A DNA stretch of 64,000 nt from Melaminivora sp034675505 (GCA_034675505.1 JAUCDD010000025.1:372001-436000); one strand, 5' to 3'. Positions 1 through 9,183 are shown, counted from the stretch's first letter. The notes: generated from the sequence alone by a model not told the origin. Numbers and translations: made by a program.

Positions 1-692
1 GTGGCGCGCAGCAGCCAGTGCAGGTCGTCCCAGGTGGGCGCGTGGCGCATGGCGCCCTGGAAGATGCGGCTGTCGCCCGCGGCCAGCGGCGCGGGGGCGG
101 CAGGGGCGTAGCCGGCCAGGTTGCCGGCCGTGCATTCGGGCGGCAGCACGAAGCCGGCGGCCAGCGCGCTGCGGCTGGGCAGCTGGATGCTGGCGTCCAG
201 CGTCAGCACGATGGCCTGGCAGCCCGCAGCTTCGGCGCGCGCCAGCAAATCCAGTGTGTGCGCGCGCTCGGCTTGCAGGTAGAGCTGGAACCAGAGCGGC
301 GCGTTGCGGCCGCCGGCCTGGGCGATGGCCTCCAGCGGCACGGAGGACAGCGTGCTGGCCACCAGGCAGGTGCCGGTGGCCTCGGCGGCGCGGGCCGTGG
401 CGGCCTCCGCATCCGGGTGCGCCAGGCGCTGGTGCGCCACCGGGGCGAGCAAGAAGGGGTGGGCCAGCGGCTCGCCGGCCAGCACCAGCCGCGTGTGCCC
501 GCCGCGCACGTCGCGCAGCAGGCGCGGCAGGATCGCCCAGCGCTCGAACGCGGCGCGGTTGGCGGCCGCCGTGCGGTCCCAGCCGCAGCCGCCGGCGATG
601 TAGGCCAGGCGGTCGGCCGGCAGGTGCTGCGCGGCCTGGCGCTCGTAGTCGATGGCGTTGTGGACGTTGGGGGGAATGCGTTCAGGCGGCAT
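1..692 (-). CDS. FMN-dependent alpha-hydroxy-acid oxidizing protein, 3' end outside the window
   Basis: The leftward frame starts at ATG 690-692 and runs open to the window edge, giving about 230 N-terminal residues. It resembles the FMN-dependent L-lactate dehydrogenase / glycolate oxidase family, cytosolic or membrane-associated enzymes that oxidise 2-hydroxy acids to 2-oxo acids. Seen here: an N-terminal YIAGGCGWDRTAAANR segment (family motif Y-x-x-G-x-x-x-E-x-T), FLLAPVAHQRLAHPDAE (the FMN-binding 'P-x-x-x-x-x-L-x-H-P-D-G-E' region), a 'CLVASTLSSVPLE' strand, 'PLWFQLYLQ' and 'IVLTLDAS', all in family order. The catalytic His/Arg region would lie beyond the edge. Substrate cannot be told. 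The start lies right beside a palindromic repeat. Confidence 0.85.
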   Translation of the reverse strand, partial: MPPERIPPNVHNAIDYERQAAQHLPADRLAYIAGGCGWDRTAAANRAAFERWAILPRLLRDVRGGHTRLVLAGEPLAHPFLLAPVAHQRLAHPDAEAATARAAEATGTCLVASTLSSVPLEAIAQAGGRNAPLWFQLYLQAERAHTLDLLARAEAAGCQAIVLTLDASIQLPSRSALAAGFVLPPECTAGNLAGYAPAAPAPLAAGDSRIFQGAMRHAPTWDDLHWLLRA

Positions 693-697
693 GGGCG

Positions 698-835
698 AGG
701 GGTCTTGCTCCCTCGCCCCTTTGGGGAGAGGGTTGGGGTGAGGGGCAGTCCAGGCACAGGCCCCTATCGCGCGCACCCCCACCCCAGCCCTCTCCCGCTG
801 CGCGGGAGAGGGAGAGGGGGAGGGCATCAACCGCA
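698..835. repeat. Palindromic intergenic repeat pair (CTCTCCC/GGGAGAG family)
   Basis: Two oppositely oriented copies of a C/T-rich against G/A-rich motif face each other: ccctcgcccctttggggag followed by gggttggggtgag, then caccccagccctctcccgc with gggagagggagag. The same family recurs at 3600-3735, 16096-16150, 33215-33330 and 38812-38933, so this is a dispersed REP-like element. It lies between two leftward genes. Confidence 0.75.
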
Positions 836-841
836 CGGACA

Positions 842-3199
842 TCACAGGTCCAGGTTGAGCGTCAGCCGCACGGCGCGGCCGTCGCCCTTGTACAGGAAGG
901 CGCCCGAGCGGTAGACGGCGGTGAAGTAGTCCTTGTTGGTCACGTTCAGCACGTTCAGGCGCAGGCTGGCGCTCTTGTTGATGCGGTAGGTGGCGAACAG
1001 GTCGTACACGCTGAAGGACGGCACCGGGTTGTTGCACAGGCCATTGGTGTGGTCGGCGCCGGTGTCGGGCTGGCCGCCGCAGCGGCTGCTCTCGTAGCGC
1101 GCGACGGCGCCCAGCTCCAGGTTGCGCGCCAGGTGGTACTTGCCCTGGATGGAGGCGGTGCGGTCGGCGAAGTTGGACAGCGGCAGGCCGATGCGCGCCG
1201 GGGTGCTCGAATCCAGCACGCGCGACTTCATGAAGGCCACGCCGCCCTGCACCTCCAGCAGCGGCGTCAGGTTGCCCGCCAGGCCCAGCTCGATGCCGCG
1301 CACGCGGTTCCTGCCGGTGTTGAAGGTGCCGACGGTGCCGTAGTCGGCGCCTTCCATGACGTCGCTCTTGGTGGTCTGGAAGATGGCGGCGGTGGCCAGC
1401 AGCTTGTCGTCCAGCACGTTGAACTTGGCGCCGAGCTCGAAGTTGCGCGAAGTCTCGGGGCGGGCGCCGGCGGCCTTGCCGTCGAACACCACCAGGCCGC
1501 CGTAGCCGCTGCTGGTGCCGGTGTCGGGCTCGCCGCCGTTGATGTCCTGCGCGGTGCCGAAGCTGCCGTACACCATGGCCGTGGGGTTGAGCTTGAAGCT
1601 CACGCCCAGGTGGCCGTTGACCAGCGTGTCATTGAAGCGGTAGTCGCCCGTTTGCGCGCCGCTCTGGTTGTTCTGCGTCACCATGGACAGCTTGTAGTGG
1701 TCGGCGCGCAGGCCGCCAAACAGCGTCCAGCGGTCGGTGAGGTCCACCGTGTCCATGGCCGACAGGGCAAAGGTCTTGACGCGCCAGTCGCGCGTCCAGC
1801 CCTGGCGGGCATAGCTGCGCCCGGCCAGGTTGTTCAGGTTGCCGGCGACGTTGCCGGCAGCGTCGGTCAGGCACCAGGCGTTGTTGCCCGCCGGCAGCGA
1901 GCCGTCGCGGTTGGCTGCGCGGCAGGTGAAGGGATTGGCGTTGGCCACGCCGTAGTTGCCCGACAGCACCTTGTGGTCGGTGTACTCGAAGCCGAAGGTG
2001 AACTCGTGCTTCAGGCCGCCGAGCTGGGCGTCCCAGCGCAGGTTGTCCTGGTGCGCGAAGTATTCGACCTCCTGCCAGCCGGTGTGCCCGCCGTCCAGCG
2101 CGCCGGCGGTGTAGGCCGGGCGGCCGGCGGCGTCGACGATCTGCCGGCTGGACGCGCCGGTGGTGGCGTAGCGGTTGTCCGACTGGCCGTAGCGCGTCAG
2201 GCTGGTCAGCTTCAAGTCGGGGCTGAAGCGGTAGCTGATGCGCGCGGTGGCGGTGTCCACGTTGGAGTTGACGAAGTCGCCATCCTGCGCATAGACCGGC
2301 ACGCCCATGGCCGGGCGGCGGTTGGGCGGCGTGCCGACCAGGTAGTGGCCCAGGTCGGGACGCTGGTCCTTGGCGCGCAGGCCGTAGTAGTCCAGGGTGA
2401 CGGACAGGTCCTCGTTGACCTTCCACAGCCCCGACAGCGCCAGGCCGTTTCGCTTGCGCTCGGACGGGCTGCGCCCGGGCACGTCCTCGCGGGCGACGAG
2501 GCCGTTGGCGCGCAGCGCGAAGTTCTCCGAGAACACCTTGTTGGCGTCGCCCGTCAGGCGCAGGTGCTTGTCCGTGCCCACGCCGGCCGACAGGCGCGTG
2601 AAGCTGTAGTCGGTGGTCGCCTGCTTGGTGATGGCGTTGATCGCGCCGCCGGCCGAGCCGCGGCCGGCGAAGCTGGAGTTCGGCCCCTTGGTGATCTCGA
2701 TCTGCTCGACGGCGAAGCTCTCGCGCGTGGTCATGCCGGGGTCGCGCAGGCCGTCCACGAACACGTCCGAGCGCGCTTCCTGGCCGCGGATGATGTAGCG
2801 GTCGCCGAAGGCGTTGCCGTTCTCGCCCGTGCCCAGCGTGATGCCGGGCTGGATGGCCAGGATCTGCTTCAGGTCGGTCTGGCCGGAGTCGCGGATCGCC
2901 TCGCCGGTGACGACCGAGAGGGTCTGCGGGATTTCGGCCAGGGGGCGGGTGTAGCGGGTGTCGGCGGAGGTCTTGGCCTTGTAGGGGGCGCCGACCTCGG
3001 CGTTCGGGTTGGGGTCGATCTTTTGTTCCTGCACCGTCACCGTGGGCAGCGTGGCCGAGGCGGCTGCCGGGGGCTGCTGTTGCTGCTGCTGCGCCAGCAC
3101 CGTCAGCGGCAGCAGCGCCGTGGCGGCGGCCACGCCGGCCATGCTGCTGCTGGCGAATATGCGAAGGTTCCGGGGTTTCTTGAGGCAGGGTGCGGACAT
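842..3199 (-). CDS. TonB-dependent ferric-siderophore receptor
   Basis: A 785-residue outer-membrane receptor for ferric siderophores, most like the catecholate (Fiu/BfrD) group. Visible order: signal peptide (about residues 1-36, ending near VLAQQQ), a poly-Gln stretch, a TonB-box-like LPTVTVQ at about 49-55, a plug domain (IPQTLSVVT, DRYIIRGQ, DVFVDGLRDPG, IEITKGPNSSFAGRGSAGGAIN) and then a beta-barrel ending in LRLNVLNVTNKDYF and a terminal strand RAVRLTLNLDL. The length is normal for the family. A Fur-box-like palindrome lies about 60 bp upstream, so iron repression is likely. The specific siderophore cannot be told from sequence. Confidence 0.93.
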   Translation of the reverse strand: MSAPCLKKPRNLRIFASSSMAGVAAATALLPLTVLAQQQQQQPPAAASATLPTVTVQEQKIDPNPNAEVGAPYKAKTSADTRYTRPLAEIPQTLSVVTGEAIRDSGQTDLKQILAIQPGITLGTGENGNAFGDRYIIRGQEARSDVFVDGLRDPGMTTRESFAVEQIEITKGPNSSFAGRGSAGGAINAITKQATTDYSFTRLSAGVGTDKHLRLTGDANKVFSENFALRANGLVAREDVPGRSPSERKRNGLALSGLWKVNEDLSVTLDYYGLRAKDQRPDLGHYLVGTPPNRRPAMGVPVYAQDGDFVNSNVDTATARISYRFSPDLKLTSLTRYGQSDNRYATTGASSRQIVDAAGRPAYTAGALDGGHTGWQEVEYFAHQDNLRWDAQLGGLKHEFTFGFEYTDHKVLSGNYGVANANPFTCRAANRDGSLPAGNNAWCLTDAAGNVAGNLNNLAGRSYARQGWTRDWRVKTFALSAMDTVDLTDRWTLFGGLRADHYKLSMVTQNNQSGAQTGDYRFNDTLVNGHLGVSFKLNPTAMVYGSFGTAQDINGGEPDTGTSSGYGGLVVFDGKAAGARPETSRNFELGAKFNVLDDKLLATAAIFQTTKSDVMEGADYGTVGTFNTGRNRVRGIELGLAGNLTPLLEVQGGVAFMKSRVLDSSTPARIGLPLSNFADRTASIQGKYHLARNLELGAVARYESSRCGGQPDTGADHTNGLCNNPVPSFSVYDLFATYRINKSASLRLNVLNVTNKDYFTAVYRSGAFLYKGDGRAVRLTLNLDL

Positions 3200-3256
3200 G
3201 GTGCTATGAAAATTTCCGAAGGACAGTTGCGGGAAGGCAAAAGGAATCGGCGCAAT

Positions 3257-3279
3257 TATTGTTGAGAATCAATCTCGTT
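3257..3279 (-). promoter_or_regulatory. Putative Fur box upstream of the siderophore receptor
   Basis: Core gagaatcaatctc (3264-3276) is a near-perfect inverted repeat, embedded in tgttgagaatcaatctcg. It closely matches the TTGAGAATnATTCTC form of Fur sites in betaproteobacteria. It sits 55-80 bp before the receptor start, where a Fur repressor site would be expected. Assignment is by pattern only. Confidence 0.65.
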
Positions 3280-3385
3280 TGCGTGAACATTCGCGTAGGA
3301 GGTGGAATTTTTTTGCTGGATCGGGTGGGGGTGTGGCGGGTGGGCAACGGTTTTTGGGCTGGTCCGGGCTTGTTGTTTTGCGTGC

Positions 3386-3912
3386 TTGGGGAGCCGGGAC
3401 TCGCCCCGGCGGGCGACCTGCTTTTCTAGCCCGCACAAGAAAAGTAGGCAAAAGAAGTGCGCCACCGATGCCCGTATCCCCTTCGCTTTGCGAGGGGGCA
3501 GCCTGCGGTGCTCGGACTCGGGGCGGGCATAGGGGGACAAGCGGGGAGCGATCCGGGCCATCGCTGCGCTCGGCCTCGCTTTCGCGGCGCTGCGCGCCCG
3601 CTCTCTTCTTCCTCCCTCCCCCTCTGGGGGAGGGCTGGGGTGGGGGCCAGCGACGGTTGAATGAACAGCCACAGTGCCCATTGCCAGCCTGCCCCCCACC
3701 CCCAACCCTCCCCCAGAGGGGGAGGGAGGAAGAGCGGCGCGCAGCGCCGCGAGGGCCCGTATCAGGCTGTTCCCCCTTAGGCCCTTCGCCCCAGGTTGCC
3801 CCGCGCGCATAGCGCGGGGGACGCAGGCTGCGGGAGCGCGTTTCCTTGCTTACTACCCTTGTCGTGCGACAAGAAAGTCAGTCGCCCGCCGGGGCGAGTC
3901 CCGGCTCCCCAA
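3386..3912. repeat. Nested inverted repeats filling an 0.8-kb gene-free stretch
   Basis: The interval 3200-4008 has no credible gene. Its outer arms are gagccgggactcgccccggc (from about 3389, continuing ggcgac) and its reverse complement gccggggcgagtcccggctc (from about 3888), roughly 500 bp apart. Inside them a second pair faces each other: cctccccctctgggggaggg (about 3615) and ccctcccccagagggggagg (about 3707). Short reading frames here are strongly biased repeat translations and are not called. Confidence 0.75.
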
Positions 3913-4008
3913 CGCAGCAAGAGAGCAAGGAAAAACCAGCCAAAACCCTTGCACGCCCGCACCAATCAACGGCAGCCAGCTACAAAGCCAGAAGCAAATC
4001 CATCCCAA

Positions 4009-4947
4009 TCAAACATTGACCAACACATCCCCCTCCAGCCGCGCCGCCCCCCCCCCCTGCGCCAACTCCAGCGCCAGGCCCCGCGCCCACTCCCCTGCCT
4101 CCTGCCCCGAAAAGAATTCCCGGTGCAGCGCGCAGAAGTAAGGCGTCGCCAGCAGCCACGCCTGCGCATCCGCCCAGGCGATGCGCTGCCACTCCAGCAG
4201 CTTGTATTTCAGCAGCACCTTGGCCGCATAGCGCGCATGCTTGAGCGGATCGGCCACGAAGCCGTCCAGCCGCCGGCGCGCGCGCGCCAGTGCCGCCGGC
4301 ACGTCGCCGAACACGCCGCCGTGCCCCGGGATCACCACCAGCGGCGCCAGGCGCTCGATCACGTCCAGCGTGTCCGCCACCTCGGCAAAGCCGCCTTCGC
4401 CCGCCAGCTCGGGAAAGACCACGCCAAAGCCGTTCTCCCACAGCGCGTCGCCCGCGATCAGCACGCGCGATTCGGGCTCGAACAGCAGCACGGCGTGCGG
4501 GTCGTGGCCGGGGGCGGCGTGGATCTGCCAGGGCCTGCCGCCCAGCTCCACGGCCGTGCCGGGCCGCAGCACGCCATCGGCGCGAAAGCGCGGGCACTGC
4601 TGGCCGGTGGGCTCGTAGCTCAATTCGTAGGCGTCCCAGGCGCGCACCTGCTCGAAGTGCCCGGGCGGGATCAGCGTCTGCAATTGCGGCCAGCGGGCCT
4701 GCAGCGCGGCGTTGCCGCCGCAGTGGTCGCTGTGCAGGTGCGTGTTGAGCAGGCGCTCCAGCGGCTGGGCGTCCAGGGCCGATTCCACCAGCGCCAGCGT
4801 CTGCGCGGCGTGCGTGCAGTAGCCGCTGTCCACCAGCGCGGCGCCGGCGCCGCCTGCGGCCTGGAACACGATGTTGTTGGCCGACAGCCAGCCGCGTTCG
4901 AGCACGGTGATGCCGGGGGGAAGTGCGAGGCTGGACGGAGGGTTCAT
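4009..4947 (-). CDS. Metallo-beta-lactamase-fold hydrolase
   Basis: A 312-residue cytosolic MBL-fold protein. The start at ATG 4947 (MNPPSSLALPPGITVLERGW) is chosen because the longer upstream reading is repeat-like and runs into the divergent gene. The zinc motif THLHSDHCGG is the HxHxDH signature. Further metal ligands appear as APGHDPHAVLL, LIAGDALWENGFG and VIPGHGGVF. The C-terminal helical part (DPLKHARYAAKVLLKYKLLEWQ) fits the group annotated as MBL hydrolases or glyoxalase-II-like proteins. Substrate unknown; a thioester or lactone hydrolase is possible. It is divergent from the alpha/beta hydrolase at 5075. Confidence 0.85.
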   Translation of the reverse strand: MNPPSSLALPPGITVLERGWLSANNIVFQAAGGAGAALVDSGYCTHAAQTLALVESALDAQPLERLLNTHLHSDHCGGNAALQARWPQLQTLIPPGHFEQVRAWDAYELSYEPTGQQCPRFRADGVLRPGTAVELGGRPWQIHAAPGHDPHAVLLFEPESRVLIAGDALWENGFGVVFPELAGEGGFAEVADTLDVIERLAPLVVIPGHGGVFGDVPAALARARRRLDGFVADPLKHARYAAKVLLKYKLLEWQRIAWADAQAWLLATPYFCALHREFFSGQEAGEWARGLALELAQGGGAARLEGDVLVNV

Positions 4948-5074
4948 GGGCAGGGACTGTGGGCAGGTGGGCGAGCGCGCCGCGCATGCGGGGCAAGGCG
5001 CAGTATCGTGCCCCAGGCTGCGGCCGGGCCCCGCCGGGCGCCGGGCATGCCGGGATGAACCATGGGAGGCGGCC

Positions 5075-5989
5075 ATGCAGGTGGGCAATGCGCAATGGCA
5101 GCGCTGGCTGGTGGGGTTGCACGGGCTGGTGCTCGCGCTGTGGGCGCTGCTGGCCTGGCGCGCCTCGCCCTGGTGGGCGGCGGCCGGGTTGCTGGTGGTG
5201 CCGCTGGCCTCGCGCCTGCTGATGCTGCCGCAGTTCCTGCTGATGGCCCGGGTGCGGGCCCGCGCGGGCGAGCCGCGCATCGCGCTGGCGCTGCTGCTGC
5301 GCCGCTGGTGGGCCGAGGCGCGCTGGGCGGCGCGGGTGTTTGGCTGGTGGCAGCCGTTTCGCGAGCATGCTGAAGGCGACTGGCTGCCGCCCCGCGACCC
5401 TGCCCGGCCGGCGGCGCGCGGCGTGGTGCTGGTGCACGGATTCCTGTGCAACCGGGGCTTCTGGCGGCCGTGGCTGCGGCGGCTGCGCGCGCAGGGGCAC
5501 CCCTGCATCGCGCTGACGCTGGAGCCGCCGCTGGGCTCCATCGACGGCTACGCCCCGGCCATAGACGCCGCCGTGCGCCGCATGGAGCAGGCCACCGGGC
5601 AGGCGCCGCTGGTGCTGGCCCACAGCATGGGCGGGCTGGCGGTGCGCGCCTGGCTGCGCGCCGTGCCCGGGGCCGATGCGCGCGTGCAGCGCGTGGTCAC
5701 CCTGGGCACGCCGCACCAGGGCACCTGGGTGGCGCGCCACGCGCGCAGCGTGAACGGGCGCCAGATGCAGCTGCAGGGTGCGTGGGTGCGGCAGCTGGCC
5801 CGGGACGAGCCGCCCGGGCGCGGCCGGCTGTTCGAGTGCTGGCGTGCGGGCTGCGACAACGTGGTCTATCCGCAGGCGGCGACCGTGCTGCCCGGCGCCG
5901 CGCTGCACGAGGTGGCGGATGCCGCCCACGTCGAGCTGGCCTTCCACCCGCGCGTCATGGACGCGGTGCTGGCCCAGCTCAAGCTGTAA
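5075..5989 (+). CDS. Alpha/beta hydrolase (lipase-like), membrane-anchored
   Basis: A 304-residue protein. ATG 5075 is preceded by a GGGAGG ribosome site. Residues about 10-60 contain two hydrophobic segments (LVGLHGLVLALWALLAW and WWAAAGLLVVPLASRLLML), suggesting an inner-membrane anchor. An alpha/beta-hydrolase domain follows: VVLVHGFLCNRGFW (oxyanion strand), AHSMGGLAVRAW (nucleophile elbow G/A-H-S-x-G-G), RVVTLGTPHQGTWVARHA (typical of lipases and acyltransferases) and a terminal VADAAHVELAFHP that supplies the His. The lipid or ester substrate is unknown. It is divergent from the MBL hydrolase. Confidence 0.85.
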   Translation: MQVGNAQWQRWLVGLHGLVLALWALLAWRASPWWAAAGLLVVPLASRLLMLPQFLLMARVRARAGEPRIALALLLRRWWAEARWAARVFGWWQPFREHAEGDWLPPRDPARPAARGVVLVHGFLCNRGFWRPWLRRLRAQGHPCIALTLEPPLGSIDGYAPAIDAAVRRMEQATGQAPLVLAHSMGGLAVRAWLRAVPGADARVQRVVTLGTPHQGTWVARHARSVNGRQMQLQGAWVRQLARDEPPGRGRLFECWRAGCDNVVYPQAATVLPGAALHEVADAAHVELAFHPRVMDAVLAQLKL

Positions 5990-6074
5990 AAATGATAGCT
6001 AGAGGCCGTTGATACACGCCGGCAAGAGGCGTAAAACGTCCAAAAACCCGGAAAATGGCCGAAAAACGCCGCCT

Positions 6075-6899
6075 TCAGGCCGCGCCGGCCGCGAACTCCG
6101 GCTGGCCCTGCAGCGCCTCGTACAGCGGCGCGAAGTCCTGCGCCGTCAGGTCGAACAGCTGCTGGTAGCTGTCGATGACGAAGTAGGTCTGCTGGTAGCT
6201 GTCGATCTTGTAGCGCGTGCGCATGGTGCGCAGCAGCTCCAGCGGCAGGCGGCGCGGCTCGGGGCTTTGCACGGCGTAGGGCAGCTCGCCGGCCGAGCTC
6301 AGGATGCCCGCGCCATAGGCGCGCAGGCCGCCGCTCTCGCGGATCAGCCCGAACTCGATGGTGTACCAGTACAGGCGCGAGAGCATCTCGCACGCGCCCA
6401 GCCGCGCGGCTCTCAGCCCGCCCTCGCCGTAGCGCTGCACGTAGTCGGCAAACACCGGGTTGAACAGGAGCGGCACATGGCCGAACAGGTCGTGGAACAC
6501 GTCCGGCTCGACGATGTAGTCGAACTCCTCGGGCTTTCGGATCCAGTCGGTGACGGGGAACTTGCGGTCGGCCAGCAGCTGGAAGAACGGCACCTCGGGG
6601 ATCAGCCCCGGCACGGCCACCAGCTCCCAGCCGGTGGCCTGGTACAGGCCCTCGTTGACGTCGTCGAAGCGCGGGATGCGCTCCTTGGCGCCCAGCGAGG
6701 GCAGGGCGGCGATGAAGGCCTCGCTGGCGAGGCCCGGCAGCTGCGCCACCTGGCGCTGGTACAGGCGGTGGTAGGTGTCGTGGTCGGCTGGCGTGTAGGC
6801 GGCCCAGTTCTGCGCGCAGGTGTAGTCCTCGCTGGCGCGGCTGTAGTCGCCGCGCGGGGGACGCTCGCTGGCGCCATAGACGACGGGTTCGACGGCCAT
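6075..6899 (-). CDS. phhA: Phenylalanine-4-hydroxylase
   Basis: A 274-residue non-haem-iron, pterin-dependent monooxygenase that converts phenylalanine to tyrosine. The iron ligands are visible as His136 and His141 in FHDLFGHVPLL and Glu182 in YWYTIEFGL. The length is typical of the bacterial single-domain enzyme without the mammalian regulatory domain. It lies 7 bp downstream of hppD on the same strand, so the two are probably co-transcribed as a Phe/Tyr catabolic unit feeding the homogentisate pathway. A pterin-carbinolamine dehydratase partner is not in the window. Confidence 0.96.
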   Translation of the reverse strand: MAVEPVVYGASERPPRGDYSRASEDYTCAQNWAAYTPADHDTYHRLYQRQVAQLPGLASEAFIAALPSLGAKERIPRFDDVNEGLYQATGWELVAVPGLIPEVPFFQLLADRKFPVTDWIRKPEEFDYIVEPDVFHDLFGHVPLLFNPVFADYVQRYGEGGLRAARLGACEMLSRLYWYTIEFGLIRESGGLRAYGAGILSSAGELPYAVQSPEPRRLPLELLRTMRTRYKIDSYQQTYFVIDSYQQLFDLTAQDFAPLYEALQGQPEFAAGAA

Positions 6900-6906
6900 G
6901 GCGCCC

Positions 6907-8040
6907 TCAAGCCTGCTGCGCAGCCGCGGCCTGCGGGATGGCGCCTCGGCGCACCTGGTCGCGCTCCAGGGACTCGAACAGCGCCTTGAAGTTGCCCTCG
7001 CCGAAGCCGTCGCGGAAATCCCCGCGGCGCTCGATGAACTCGAAGAACACCGGCCCCAGCATGGGCGTGGAGAAGATCTGCAGCAAGAGGCGCGGCGTGC
7101 CGTCCTCGGTGGTGCCGTCCAGCAGGATGCCGCGCGATTGCAGCTCGGGTACCGGCTGGCCGTGGCCGGGCAGGCGGCCTTCCAGCATCTCGTAGTACGC
7201 GTCGTTGGGCGCGGTGGCCAGCGGCACGCCGGCCAGGCCCAGCTTGTCCACCACGTCGGTCAAGCGGTCGCAGATCAGCGCGATGTGCTGGATGCCCTCG
7301 CCGTTGAACTGCATGAGGAATTCCTCGATCTGCCCGCCGCCTTGGCTTGATTCCTCATTGAGCGGGATGCGCACCATGCCGTCCGGCGCCGTCATGGCCT
7401 TCGACGTCAGGCCGGTGTACTCGCCCTGGATGTCGAAGTAGCGGATCTCGCGGAAGTTGAACAGGCGCTCGTAGAAGTTGGCCCAAAAGCCCATGCGGCC
7501 GCGGTAGACGTTGTGCGTCAGGTGGTCGATCAGGTTGAGGCCGTGGCCGGCAGGGCGGTGGTCCACGCCGGGCAGCCACTCGAAGTCGATGTCGTAGATG
7601 GACTTGCCGTCCTCGAAGCGGTCGATCAGGTACAGCGGCGCGCCGCCTATGCCCTTGATGGCCGGCAGGCGCAGCTCCATGGGGCCGGTGGGGATGTCGA
7701 TGGGCTGGGCGCCCAGCTCCAGGGCGCGCTCGTAGGCCTTGTGCGCGTCGCGCACGCGAAACGCCATGCCGCAGGCCGACGGGCCGTGCTCGGCGGCGAA
7801 GTACGCCGCCTGGCTCTTGGGCTCGCGGTTCAGGATGAAGTTGATCTGGTTCTGGCGGTACAGCACCACGTCCTTGGAGCGGTGGCGCGCCACTTCGGTG
7901 AAGCCCAGCTGCTCGAACACCTTCTCCAGCACGCCCGGCGTGGGCGAGGCGAACTCGATGAATTCGAAGCCGCACAGGCCCATGGGGTTGTCCCAGGCGG
8001 CAGCCTGCTGGGCGATCTGGTCGGGAAGGGAAGCGTTCAT
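6907..8040 (-). CDS. hppD: 4-hydroxyphenylpyruvate dioxygenase
   Basis: A 377-residue Fe(II) enzyme of the vicinal-oxygen-chelate fold that turns 4-hydroxyphenylpyruvate into homogentisate. Two repeated domains are evident. The iron ligands are His173 (LIDHLTHNV), His252 (GIQHIALIC) and Glu334 (VFFEFIERRGD). The C-terminal block FGEGNFKALFESLERDQVRRG is diagnostic. The length is normal (350-380). It is the first gene of a leftward pair with phhA. The Lrp-type regulator often found beside such genes lies 2.2 kb away, separated by the lipase pair. Confidence 0.96.
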   Translation of the reverse strand: MNASLPDQIAQQAAAWDNPMGLCGFEFIEFASPTPGVLEKVFEQLGFTEVARHRSKDVVLYRQNQINFILNREPKSQAAYFAAEHGPSACGMAFRVRDAHKAYERALELGAQPIDIPTGPMELRLPAIKGIGGAPLYLIDRFEDGKSIYDIDFEWLPGVDHRPAGHGLNLIDHLTHNVYRGRMGFWANFYERLFNFREIRYFDIQGEYTGLTSKAMTAPDGMVRIPLNEESSQGGGQIEEFLMQFNGEGIQHIALICDRLTDVVDKLGLAGVPLATAPNDAYYEMLEGRLPGHGQPVPELQSRGILLDGTTEDGTPRLLLQIFSTPMLGPVFFEFIERRGDFRDGFGEGNFKALFESLERDQVRRGAIPQAAAAQQA

Positions 8041-8202
8041 GGGCGTGGTCTCCGCACGGTGGTGGGTATCCCATGCACTGTAGGCCCGCCAGGGCGCACA
8101 AAGCAGGCGAAATCACGCCCGCCTGCTTTGATCCAAGCTGGATTTTTGCTTTGAAATTGCTTTAGATGGAGTTTTCTTGATGCAGGCCAAGGCCTGCCAG
8201 GC

Positions 8203-9183
8203 TCAGCGCGCGGCCGTGCCCTGGCCGCCCAGCTGGCGCATGCGCAGCGCCGCCTCCACGCGCAGGCCCTCCTCGGGGCTGAAGAGCTGGGCGCGCAGCT
8301 GCGCCAGCTCGGCCGCCCCCGCCTGGCGCGATTGCGCGGCGGCGTAGGTGGCCAGGCGCGATTGCCACTGCGCCTCCTGCGCGTCCAGCAGCGCCAGCCG
8401 CTCGCTGGCCGCCTGGCCGTACAGCGTGGCGCGCTGCTGCTGGCGCGTGAGCGGGTCCACGCCCTGGGCGTCGAAGGCAGCGGTCTGCGCCGCCACGTCC
8501 ACATGCTGCACGGCGCCGGCGCGCTGGGCGCGCTCCTGCGGGGGCAGCTGCTGGTCCACGGCAGCCAGGGCGGCGGCACGCTGGCGCGCGTCCAGGTGCG
8601 CGTCGCGCAGGATTTCGGTGCGTGCCAGCATGGCGCGGTCGGCGGCTTCCTCGGCGCCGAACAGCGCCTGGTATTCGTCGGCGCCGAAATGCGTTTGCCG
8701 CAGGCGCAGGCGCGCGTCCAGCGCCAGGCGCAGCGCATAGGGGTCGCCCGGGTCGGCGGGCGCGGCCAGCTCGCCCAGCGCCACGCGGTAGTCCACGTAG
8801 CGCCCCGCCAGCGCCAGCGCGCGCGCGGCCTCGTCGGGCGGGAAGTGCTGCGCCACCAGCGCCGCCAGCTGCGCCTTCAGGGCGGCGGGGTCGGCGGCCG
8901 GACCGGCGTCCAGCAGCCAGGCCTCCAGCCGGTCGCGCAGCGTGCCGGGCGTGCGCCAGGAGGCGGGCAGCGCGGCATGTGCGGGCAGCGGCGCGGCGGC
9001 GCCCGCCTGGGGCTCGGCCAGCTCCTGCGGCTCGTCGGCAGAGAAGGGCAGCCGCGCCTGGCGCGCCGGGGCGGGCGGCGCCTGCAGTGCCGGCGCCATC
9101 GGCCCGGCCTGCGGCCACCACGCGAGCGCGGCGGCGCCCAGGGCCAGCGCGGCCGCTGCCGCGGGCAGCGCGGCGCGCCTCAC
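8203..9183 (-). CDS. lifO: Lipase-specific foldase (lipase chaperone, Lif)
   Basis: A 326-residue protein starting at GTG 9183, whose GTGA overlaps the lipase stop codon, so the genes are translationally coupled. The N-terminus (RRAALPAAAAALALGAAALAWW) is a membrane anchor followed by an Ala/Pro-rich linker, placing the helical foldase domain in the periplasm. The domain has SWRTPGTLRDRLEAWLLD, a degenerate Lif motif GRYVDYRVALGEL (family consensus R-x-x-F-D-Y-x-L-S-A-x-G-E) and long helices such as LRLRQTHFGADEYQALFGAEE. Lif folds the secreted lipase before export by the type II system, whose genes lie at the right end of this window. Confidence 0.9.
   Translation of the reverse strand: MRRAALPAAAAALALGAAALAWWPQAGPMAPALQAPPAPARQARLPFSADEPQELAEPQAGAAAPLPAHAALPASWRTPGTLRDRLEAWLLDAGPAADPAALKAQLAALVAQHFPPDEAARALALAGRYVDYRVALGELAAPADPGDPYALRLALDARLRLRQTHFGADEYQALFGAEEAADRAMLARTEILRDAHLDARQRAAALAAVDQQLPPQERAQRAGAVQHVDVAAQTAAFDAQGVDPLTRQQQRATLYGQAASERLALLDAQEAQWQSRLATYAAAQSRQAGAAELAQLRAQLFSPEEGLRVEAALRMRQLGGQGTAAR

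Noticed and set aside
254..3265. A 1003-codon rightward open frame
   Set aside because: It is the antisense shadow of the TonB receptor in GC-rich DNA; its protein is low-complexity Ala/Gly/Arg without any domain.
3279..3812. Several 60-180-codon frames between the receptor and MBL genes
   Set aside because: They are translations of dispersed inverted repeats (Pro/Gly/Arg-rich) with no conserved protein features.
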